A stretch of 5,576 bases of DNA from CF-161 sp035259145 (GTDB lineage Bacteria; Chloroflexota; Dormibacteria; Dormibacterales; Dormibacteraceae). Shown piece after piece: positions 1 to 5,576 of this stretch (positions are counted from its first letter, which is position 1; each line of letters opens with the position of its first letter). Where the stretch lies: assembly GCA_035259145.1 (NCBI GenBank), contig DATFWQ010000272.1, positions 1 to 5,576 of the forward strand, given 5' to 3'. The notes under the pieces are model-generated. The model saw only the letters and a program-made list of their open reading frames with translations, did not search any database and was not told the origin of the DNA. A program made the position numbers and the translations under genes.

Positions 1-70
1 AAATCGTCGGGGGCAACCGGCCGGCCCGCCCGCCGGTGCGCCAGCGAATCCCGTCATGGGCGGGACTCAG

Positions 71-78
71 GGGAGGAG
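71..78 (+). promoter_or_regulatory. Ribosome binding site of the propeller gene
   Basis: The purine run GGGAGGAG matches the anti-Shine-Dalgarno sequence well and lies 9 nt before the ATG at 88, which fixes that start. The reading frame stays open upstream to the window edge, but it has no ATG, GTG or TTG there, and a signal peptide begins directly at the ATG. I see no convincing -35/-10 promoter in the 87 bases available. Confidence 0.8.
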
Positions 79-87
79 AACAAGCCT

Positions 88-2001
88 ATGCGCCGCACGT
101 ACTTGAGCAGCGCAGCGTTTGCTGTAAGCGCCCTGCTCGTATTTGCCACGAGCCTCTCAGGGCGGGCCGCCGCAGATCCGACCAACTGGCCGCAGTGGGG
201 CCAGAACCCACAGCACCAGGGCGCGGTGAGCTCGATCAGCCAGACGCCTCTGGTGCAGCTCGCGGACATCCCATTCGACCCCTTCGTGCTCAATCCCGAC
301 GGAACCCCGGGTCCGGAGCTCAATTTCTTCGATGGCGAGCTGCTGGTTCACTACCAGGCGCCGATCATCCACCAGAACGACGTCTACATGATGTTCGAGA
401 CCGGCACCTACAGCCCGACCGGAGATATGAGCACGCGCACCTGGCACGAGAAGCGCCTGCACTGGGAAGGCGATCCTGCCCAGCTGGTGACCAAGTGGGA
501 CTTTGCCACCGACTGGAAGCCGGAGTCGCTCGACCTCACCAGCTGGGAGGCGGTCTTCCACGGCGCGCTGGCCGGAGACGTTTTCTATGTTCCCGGCGCC
601 GGCGGCAGCATCTTCAAGCTGGACGCAGGCACAGGGGAACAGCTCGCCCGCATCAGTCCCTTCGGTGCGATCGACCCCAACACCTTTGTGGCGGGGCCGC
701 CGACCGTGGACGACAACGGGAACGTCTTCTACAACGCCATCAGGCTCAACTCGGATCTGAGCACCGCAAACAGCTGGCTGGTCAGGGTTGGCGCTGACGG
801 CAGCAGCAGCATGGTCAGCTACTCGGGCGTGTTGGCGGCCGTCAACCCGCCGACAATGTGCGTCGGGGCGTTCGGCACCTCGCGCCTCCCCTGGCCGCAG
901 GGCACCACCCCGACTGATCCCACGAGTGCGGCCGATTCCAACGCCCGTCCCGCGACGAGCGCATGCGGCATCCAGCGCGTGGGTATCAACGTCGCGCCTG
1001 CGATCGGGACCGACGGCAGCATCTACTCGGTCACACGAGCGGACAAAAACTCGCGTTACGCCTATATGGTCGCGCTGAACGGGGATCTGACCCTGAAATG
1101 GGCGACGTCGCTGAGGGGAATCCTCAACGACGGCTGCGGCGTCACGATTCCGATTGCGACCGCGGCCAACCCGATCCAGAAGGGCCACTGCCGGCAGGGT
1201 GCGACTGTAGGCGTTGACCCCCAAACCAATGAGAGGCCGGCCGGACGTGTGATCGACCAGTCGTCCTCGTCGCCAACGGTCCTGCCCGACGGCAACGTGA
1301 TCTACGGCGCGTTCACGCGATACAACGTCTCTCGCGGCCATCTCTTCAAGTTCAACGGCACGACAGGCGCAGCCCAGGCCTCCTATGAGTTCGGCTGGGA
1401 CTCGACGCCGGCGGTCGTGCGACACGACGGCACCTACTCGATCGTGATCAAGGACAACCACTACGACGAGGAAGAGGGCTTCTACTGCAACAAGAGCGCC
1501 GCGGTCCCGGTGAGCCAGACCGTCTGCGCCTTCACCGGCGTGCCGGCAGGGCCCTTCTACATAAGCCAGCTCAGCCCGAACCTGGCCCCAGAGTGGCACT
1601 TCCACAGCACAGAGACCCAAAGCTGTACCCGGCATGCGGACGGGTCGATCACGTGCGTGGCCGACCACCCCAACGGGTTCGAGTGGTGCGTCAACGGTGA
1701 CGCCGTCGACGGCAACGGCACCGTAATGGCGCTCAGTGAGGACGGCAACCTGTATGCGATCCCGCAGGGCCATACAGGGGTCTTCGACATGAGCTCGCCT
1801 GACGTGCACCGCATCTTCACCAACCTCGCGCTCGGTGCCGCTTACACCCCGAGCACCATCGCACCAAACGGGCTCATCTACACGGAGAATGGGGGCGACC
1901 TGCTGGTCATCGGCGCCAGTGGCAGCCCTCACGGTGGTCCCAGCAACCCGCTGACGACGCCGCGGAACGGCGATCGCCACACAGAGACCGATCAGGCCTA
2001 G
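88..2001 (+). CDS. Secreted PQQ-like beta-propeller repeat protein
   Basis: A 637-residue exported protein, probably soluble outside the membrane; substrate and activity are unknown. Residues 1-29 form a Sec signal peptide: two arginines, a hydrophobic core at about 8-22, and an AAA/D cleavage site. The mature N-terminus carries the W-P-Q-W-G-Q-N-P segment (34-41), typical of the start of quinoprotein-like propellers. About eight blade-type motifs, of the form P-x-(I/V)-x-(D/N)-G-x-(V/I/L)-Y, follow at roughly residues 97-100, 163-167, 210-215, 309-313, 401-406, 447-450, 552-556 and 594-598. Their spacing is uneven, so several blades carry long inserts. Nine cysteines (258, 293, 350, 368, 467, 480, 513, 523, 534) lie in these inserts and suggest disulfides. 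An acidic stretch at 456-463 (D-N-H-Y-D-E-E-E) could bind a cation. The last 27 residues are polar, with no LPXTG motif or membrane anchor. PQQ-like repeats are shared by true quinoprotein dehydrogenases and by non-enzymatic scaffolds such as BamB. I see no cytochrome domain or recognised PQQ-ligand set, so an enzymatic role is not supported. The fold assignment is fairly sure, the function is not. Confidence 0.85.
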   Translation: MRRTYLSSAAFAVSALLVFATSLSGRAAADPTNWPQWGQNPQHQGAVSSISQTPLVQLADIPFDPFVLNPDGTPGPELNFFDGELLVHYQAPIIHQNDVYMMFETGTYSPTGDMSTRTWHEKRLHWEGDPAQLVTKWDFATDWKPESLDLTSWEAVFHGALAGDVFYVPGAGGSIFKLDAGTGEQLARISPFGAIDPNTFVAGPPTVDDNGNVFYNAIRLNSDLSTANSWLVRVGADGSSSMVSYSGVLAAVNPPTMCVGAFGTSRLPWPQGTTPTDPTSAADSNARPATSACGIQRVGINVAPAIGTDGSIYSVTRADKNSRYAYMVALNGDLTLKWATSLRGILNDGCGVTIPIATAANPIQKGHCRQGATVGVDPQTNERPAGRVIDQSSSSPTVLPDGNVIYGAFTRYNVSRGHLFKFNGTTGAAQASYEFGWDSTPAVVRHDGTYSIVIKDNHYDEEEGFYCNKSAAVPVSQTVCAFTGVPAGPFYISQLSPNLAPEWHFHSTETQSCTRHADGSITCVADHPNGFEWCVNGDAVDGNGTVMALSEDGNLYAIPQGHTGVFDMSSPDVHRIFTNLALGAAYTPSTIAPNGLIYTENGGDLLVIGASGSPHGGPSNPLTTPRNGDRHTETDQA

Positions 2002-2015
2002 GGGCCATCTCGTCA

Positions 2016-2052
2016 GAGGGGAGGCCGGCGGTCGCGCCGCCGGACTCCCCTT
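2016..2052 (+). terminator. Hairpin terminator after the propeller gene
   Basis: An inverted repeat begins 14 nt after the propeller stop codon. The left arm AGGGGAG (2017-2023) pairs with CTCCCCT (2045-2051). After one G/A mismatch, CCGGCGG (2025-2031) pairs with CCGCCGG (2037-2043), closing a 5-nt loop (TCGCG). The stem thus has 14 pairs with one internal mismatch. It is followed on the plus strand by TTCTACCC, only a weak T tract, which is common for GC-rich genomes. On the minus strand no T tract follows, but so stable a stem could also slow transcription coming from the regulator gene. Confidence 0.7.
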
Positions 2053-2095
2053 CTACCCGGGCTTCGCGGCCAGGGCAGGGACCAGCAATCACATA

Positions 2096-2110
2096 GTGCA
2101 TCCGCCGGCG
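2096..2110. repeat. 15-bp intergenic direct repeat, copy 1
   Basis: GTGCATCCGCCGGCG occurs here and again, identically, at 2138-2152, 42 bp further on, in the gap between the two convergent genes. The core of this copy (CCGCCGGCGC) is one base short of a perfect palindrome. The spacing equals about four helical turns. Function unknown; a protein binding site, a 3'-end RNA structure or a local duplication are all possible. Confidence 0.6.
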
Positions 2111-2137
2111 CATAACCCGCTCCGCGGTCCGCGACAC

Positions 2138-2152
2138 GTGCATCCGCCGGCG
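2138..2152. repeat. 15-bp intergenic direct repeat, copy 2
   Basis: Second identical copy of the 15-mer at 2096-2110. Here the core extends to CCGCCGGCGG (2144-2153), a perfect 10-bp palindrome. It ends 22 bp from the regulator's stop codon. The related string CCGGCGG also forms part of the hairpin stem at 2025-2031, so this gap contains three similar GC-rich palindromic elements. Confidence 0.6.
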
Positions 2153-2174
2153 GTCGTCCTTGCACTCGCCGCGC

Positions 2175-4955
2175 TCACTGGTGCTGCGTCCGCCGCTCCC
2201 CAATCCACGCCGCGATCTCGGCCCGGGATGAAAAATCGAGCTTCGTGAGTATGTGCGCCACATGAGTGGCCACAGTCGGTCGGCTCAGATAGAGCCTTCG
2301 CGCAATCGCAGGGTTCGAAAGGCCCTCGGCGACCAGTTCTGCGACTTCGAGTTCTCTGGCCGACAGCGAACTCGGAATTCCCTCGCCCCGGAGTGGCTGC
2401 ACCCCAAGCCGCCGCAGGATGCGCTCGGCACGCTGAACGCCTCGCCTGGCACCGATCTGCTCGAACAACGTTCGCGCCTTCTCAGCACCCTGCGCGTCGC
2501 TGAGAAGGTCGCCTCGCCAGCATCCGACCAACGCCTGCAACCACGGCCACGGCGCCGATCCCGCGATCTGCTCGGCCTCGCGGGCCGCGTCTTCGGACGG
2601 CGCCTGGCGGAATCGAGCTGCGGCCAGCGCCGCCTCAAATGCCACGTCGTTTTCGCGGGCAAACGCCATGCTCGAAGCAAGGATGGCCTGGGCCTCCGCG
2701 GTCTGCCCCAGGCGCAAGTGCGCGTCGACGTGCATCGGTACGAAGATCGGCCGGCCTCCAAACGCCACGTTGTTGCCGACGGCGCATTGCTCGGCTGCAT
2801 GGGAGAGGTGGGTAGTTGCGTCCTCCCACCTCTGTTCCTCCCACGCCAGCCATCCCTGTGCCGCAAACCACTGAGCTGAAAACCAGCCGTCCCGCGTGGC
2901 TTCTCCGGGGAGAATGGGACTGTCGAGGAGCTGGCGCGCCTCGGTCAGGTCGCCCCGATGCAGGAACAAGCACGCCTCGATCGCATTGGCAACAACTGCT
3001 AGAGTCGGAACCGACAGTCGCAGCTCAGCCCGACTGTGACCGAAGATGTCCTCGGCCTCCTTGCGTCGCCCCGCGACCAGATGGAGCCACGAGGCGTTGA
3101 GGATGGCGGAGCTGCCGTACCAGGCACCCGTTCTCGCGGAAAAGACCAGAGCGGCCTTTGCGTCCTCCATTGTCCACGTGACGAACGCGAGATAGAGACG
3201 GGCCATAGCCTCACCGACGATCAATCCCCGGGCATGAGCGAACGAGGCCGCATCACGCAGCGCCGCTGCCGCAACATCAGCGCGCCGATCTGATCCGTAG
3301 GTCACCATGATGCTTGAGCACGTGGCGCGAGTTTCGAGTTCTGCGTCGCCGTTGCGGTGTGCGATTTCGAGCGCACGATTGAGGAATCGACGCGCGGAAT
3401 CCGCATCGCCCTTTGCCCACCAGGCGTTGGTCCCGGCTACGGTCAGCAGCTCGGCTGCTTCGTCCAGATCGCCGGTCTGTTCGAGCTCTGCCACCTCCGC
3501 CTCGAGCACAGTCCACGACTCGCGGATCGCCCCCGACCAGTACAGGTTCCAACCTGCAATTGCCGCAAGTTGCGCTCGCGTTCGCGGGTCCAGGCGACGC
3601 CGAGACGGCCAGACCTCCTTTATCAGAGGGTCGAGCTCGGACCATCGACCGGCGGCAAAAAGGTCCCGAATGGCCATGCTGAGCGTCAGCTCGCGCTTCG
3701 CCGCCAGGGATTCGTGCCGCATCGCGAGCTGATGAGCACCCAGGTGCAGTGTGGCTGCACGGCCCACGCTGGCTGCCCCTGCTCCTTCCTCCGCGGCCGC
3801 CAGCAGCGCCGAAAGCGCCTCGCCCGGTGTACCAGCTCTTTCGAGATGAGTAGCCACCAGCTCGACGGAAGCGTCGTGGCTTCCGGCAAGAGCAGCCGCA
3901 AGCTGAGCATGTAACGCCTGCCGTCGGTCAGGTGGAGTGTCCGCATACGACGCTTCCTGCATCAGCGGGTGACGGAAACGGATGCGGCCGTCGCCAGTGA
4001 TCATCAATCCAGCTACCACAAGGTCCTCCGATTTCCCGCCTGGATGCAATCGCGCCAGGAGTTCTTCATCGACCTCGAGGCCCGCCACCGCGGCCAGTTC
4101 GAGCAGGGATCGCGACTCCGGACTGACACGATCCGTCCGTTCTCGAACTGTGGCTTGCACGACGTCGGGAACGGCGAGCACCTGACCTGATTGCAGCGCC
4201 ATGGTCGCAAGCTCCTCAACCAGGAGCGGCGTTCCCGCGGCTCGCTCGACGATCGTTGCCCTGGCCTCGTCGGAAAGTGTCGGTGCGAGCGAGGCCGCTA
4301 GAAGCCCAGCGTCGTGCTCGCGGAGCCTGGCCAGCGAAAGGGACTGCACGCTGGGCTGACGTTTCAGCCTGACAAGATTTGTCCACCACGAATGACCGGG
4401 GCCGATTTCCTCGTCTCTGTAGGTGACCACGAGGACGAGTCCGAGGTCAGAGATTCGCCGGGCCGCGTATCGGATGAACTCCCAGGTCGAGTCGTCGGCC
4501 CAGTGGATGTCTTCGATTGTCCAGAGCGTTGTCCGGTCACAAGCCGCCTCTGCGACCGCGTCCAGAATTGCCTCGAAGAGCACTGGACGATCCACCGATC
4601 GCTCCGGTTGACCTGAAGCCGGAGTGAGCTCCGATGCCACTGGCCACAGGACCGACCCTCGGGCCAGGGCCGCGTCCCACAGCCCGCGCTCCGTGCGGCG
4701 GGCCGCGCGGAGCGTGTCAGCCAGAGGGGCGAACGGTAAGGACGCGTCTTCGATCGACGCCCTTCCCAGGAGAGACTGACCGCCTCGCTCGTGATGGCGG
4801 TGGCTCATTTCAGAGCAGAGCCGGGTTTTGCCGATGCCGGCTTCACCGGTCACCAGGACCAGCGAGCCGATCCCCTCGTCGCCTTTCTCGAGGACCTCAG
4901 TGAGTCGGGCTATCTCGACCTGCCTGCCGACGAAGGCGGCCCTGTCGCCGACCAC
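2175..4955 (-). CDS. LAL-type ATPase/LuxR transcriptional regulator
   Basis: A complete 926-residue regulator of the large ATP-binding LuxR (LAL) class, cytoplasmic and DNA-binding. The N-terminus (about 7-250) is an AAA/STAND-type ATPase: F-V-G-R-Q near residue 8, Walker A G-E-A-G-I-G-K-T at 37-44, Walker B I-E-D-I-H-W-A-D at 147-154, and the conserved V-T-Y-R-D-E-E at 177-183. A G-T-P-L-L-V-E-E-L motif (241-249) and a winged-helix-like part follow. Residues about 340-850 are alanine- and leucine-rich helices, probably TPR-like repeats that sense a ligand or partner. The LuxR/GerE helix-turn-helix lies at about 862-920, with L-S-A-R-E-L-E-V-A and the recognition helix S-R-P-T-V-A-T-H-V-A-H-I-L. 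Length and order fit the family. The GTG at 4955 is the only usual start codon between the neighbour's stop and the ATPase domain, and a strong ribosome binding site precedes it. In known LAL proteins such as MalT, inducer and ATP binding drive oligomerisation and activation; the inducer here cannot be read from sequence. All catalytic motifs look intact. Confidence 0.95.
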   Translation of the reverse strand: MVGDRAAFVGRQVEIARLTEVLEKGDEGIGSLVLVTGEAGIGKTRLCSEMSHRHHERGGQSLLGRASIEDASLPFAPLADTLRAARRTERGLWDAALARGSVLWPVASELTPASGQPERSVDRPVLFEAILDAVAEAACDRTTLWTIEDIHWADDSTWEFIRYAARRISDLGLVLVVTYRDEEIGPGHSWWTNLVRLKRQPSVQSLSLARLREHDAGLLAASLAPTLSDEARATIVERAAGTPLLVEELATMALQSGQVLAVPDVVQATVRERTDRVSPESRSLLELAAVAGLEVDEELLARLHPGGKSEDLVVAGLMITGDGRIRFRHPLMQEASYADTPPDRRQALHAQLAAALAGSHDASVELVATHLERAGTPGEALSALLAAAEEGAGAASVGRAATLHLGAHQLAMRHESLAAKRELTLSMAIRDLFAAGRWSELDPLIKEVWPSRRRLDPRTRAQLAAIAGWNLYWSGAIRESWTVLEAEVAELEQTGDLDEAAELLTVAGTNAWWAKGDADSARRFLNRALEIAHRNGDAELETRATCSSIMVTYGSDRRADVAAAALRDAASFAHARGLIVGEAMARLYLAFVTWTMEDAKAALVFSARTGAWYGSSAILNASWLHLVAGRRKEAEDIFGHSRAELRLSVPTLAVVANAIEACLFLHRGDLTEARQLLDSPILPGEATRDGWFSAQWFAAQGWLAWEEQRWEDATTHLSHAAEQCAVGNNVAFGGRPIFVPMHVDAHLRLGQTAEAQAILASSMAFARENDVAFEAALAAARFRQAPSEDAAREAEQIAGSAPWPWLQALVGCWRGDLLSDAQGAEKARTLFEQIGARRGVQRAERILRRLGVQPLRGEGIPSSLSARELEVAELVAEGLSNPAIARRLYLSRPTVATHVAHILTKLDFSSRAEIAAWIGERRTQHQ

Positions 4956-4964
4956 TTCGAACCG

Positions 4965-4975
4965 TCCTCCCTCCT
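4965..4975 (-). promoter_or_regulatory. Ribosome binding site of the LAL regulator
   Basis: On the minus strand this reads AGGAGGGAGGA, two overlapping Shine-Dalgarno-like cores. Its end is 9 nt from the GTG at 4955, ideal spacing, and it decides that start. Only CTG could serve as another in-frame start in the 57-bp gap. The site implies efficient translation independent of the upstream regulator gene. Confidence 0.85.
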
Positions 4976-5012
4976 GACTCAGATGTGCCGGTGCAGCCCA
5001 TGGTAGGCCACA

Positions 5013-5576
5013 TCAAGCGGAGCGGTCGAAATTGCCTTCTCCCCGTCTGGGCTCGGCCGCAGTCACAAGGCCTGCTGTGTAGAGCTCCACCAGCAGCGCA
5101 AAGCGGTGGTCCAGGTCGACTCGTGCGAAGTACTGCCCGACCGCGACCAGGTTGGGGAAGCGATCTGGGGGCAAGGACTCGAAATACCCGCGGACAGCTG
5201 TCAGCACCTCAACGTCCACCACATCGTCCGCCCGCAATTCTTCCTCTTGAATGGTGAAACTGTTCACGATCGCCCAGAGCACCTGAAGCGCCCCCACGGC
5301 GACATCGTCGGGGAGGCTGCCAGCGCGCAGGACCCCAAGCGCCCGGTCGTAGAACTTGAGCGCGCCCTTTCCAACCGGAAGCTGGCCGAGCCGCAAGGGT
5401 GCGATGTCGCGATGCCGCCGGACCACACGACGCATCTGATGGGCGAGCTCTTCAACCTGGAGCAGCCACCTCTCGCGGTTTGGCTCTGGGATCTCGAACT
5501 CGCCAAACATGCGGTCGATGGCTATCTGGCGTTCGGCCGACACTTCACCAGGCTCACCGGACCAACGTGCCCGCCC
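5013..5576 (-). CDS. TetR-family regulator, C-terminal part (5' end outside window)
   Basis: The frame is open from the window edge to the TGA at 5013, giving 187 visible residues. I match it to the all-helical C-terminal ligand-binding and dimerisation domain of TetR regulators (TetR_C_1 type). Counting from the internal GTG at 5543, A-I-D-R-M-F-G-E-F-E-I-P (8-19) resembles the linker after the DNA-binding domain. An amphipathic R-R-V-V-R-R-H-R helix (38-45), a hydrophobic V-G-A-L-Q-V-L-W-A-I-V-N helix (83-94) and a final F-A-L-L-V-E-L-Y-T-A-G-L helix (148-159) follow, the last echoing the family's F-x-x-G-L-x-x-L-x-x-G-L signature. The TetR helix-turn-helix is not visible and should lie beyond 5576. 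The GTG at 5543 has no good ribosome binding site and would give a protein without DNA binding, so I do not take it as the start. The stop lies 57 bp before the LAL regulator, so the two are probably in one transcript. TetR proteins are usually ligand-released repressors and often control their own operon; the ligand here is unknown. Confidence 0.75.
   Translation of the reverse strand, partial: GRARWSGEPGEVSAERQIAIDRMFGEFEIPEPNRERWLLQVEELAHQMRRVVRRHRDIAPLRLGQLPVGKGALKFYDRALGVLRAGSLPDDVAVGALQVLWAIVNSFTIQEEELRADDVVDVEVLTAVRGYFESLPPDRFPNLVAVGQYFARVDLDHRFALLVELYTAGLVTAAEPRRGEGNFDRSA

Noticed and set aside
16..37. Inverted repeat ACCGGC / GCCGGT in the leader
   Set aside because: Only six pairs with a 10-nt GC-rich loop and no T tract; expected by chance at this composition.
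2..106. Possible tail of an upstream gene, frame 2, ending in TGA at 104-106
   Set aside because: The translation has a Pro/Ala-rich stretch (P-A-G-P-P-A-G-A-P-A) that could be a protein C-terminus overlapping the propeller start by 19 bases. Such strings arise easily in GC-rich non-coding DNA, and too little is visible to support a gene.
36..797. A 253-residue plus-strand frame overlapping the propeller gene
   Set aside because: An arginine- and glycine-rich shadow of the propeller gene with no ribosome binding site or domain pattern.
157..1980. A 607-residue open frame antisense to the propeller gene
   Set aside because: Its product is low-complexity, rich in R, V, A and D, with no recognisable domain, and it mirrors the sense gene almost end to end. 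Long antisense frames are expected opposite GC-rich coding DNA; the sense frame has a signal peptide, a ribosome binding site and propeller motifs.
2253..2879. A 208-residue plus-strand frame opposite the LAL gene
   Set aside because: No domain pattern and no credible ribosome binding site. The minus strand here encodes the LuxR helix-turn-helix and its adjoining helices, which fully explain the sequence.
4687..4714. Hairpin CGCTCCG / CGGAGCG inside the LAL regulator gene
   Set aside because: It lies in coding sequence for an Arg-rich helix of the ATPase region and is explained by codon use in GC-rich DNA; no regulatory context is visible.

Overview
The window reads as GC-rich chromosomal DNA from a free-living bacterium, most likely an actinomycete or a relative such as Thermoleophilia. 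The signs are strong G/C preference at third codon positions, purine-rich ribosome binding sites, a GTG start, a very large ATPase-LuxR (LAL-type) regulator and a TetR-type regulator next to it. The taxonomic guess is inference; no marker gene is present.

Layout. Positions 1-87 are a short leader ending in a strong ribosome binding site. Positions 88-2001 (+) encode a secreted 637-residue beta-propeller protein of the PQQ-like repeat type. Positions 2002-2174 are the gap between two convergent genes. It holds a strong hairpin that can end transcription of the propeller gene and a 15-bp direct repeat with a palindromic core. Positions 2175-4955 (-) encode a complete 926-residue LAL regulator: N-terminal AAA ATPase, helical TPR-like middle, C-terminal LuxR helix-turn-helix. 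Positions 5013-5576 (-) hold the C-terminal, ligand-binding part of a TetR-family regulator; its DNA-binding N-terminus would lie beyond the window edge.

The two regulator genes are co-oriented and 57 bp apart, and no promoter is obvious between them, so they are probably co-transcribed. Their targets are unknown. The propeller gene converges on them and need not belong to the same circuit. I find no RNA gene, CRISPR array, insertion sequence or phage gene. The window looks mostly ordinary; the points most worth a second look are the regulator pair (including the shared reading frame across the gap), the cysteine-rich inserts of the propeller protein, and the intergenic repeats.
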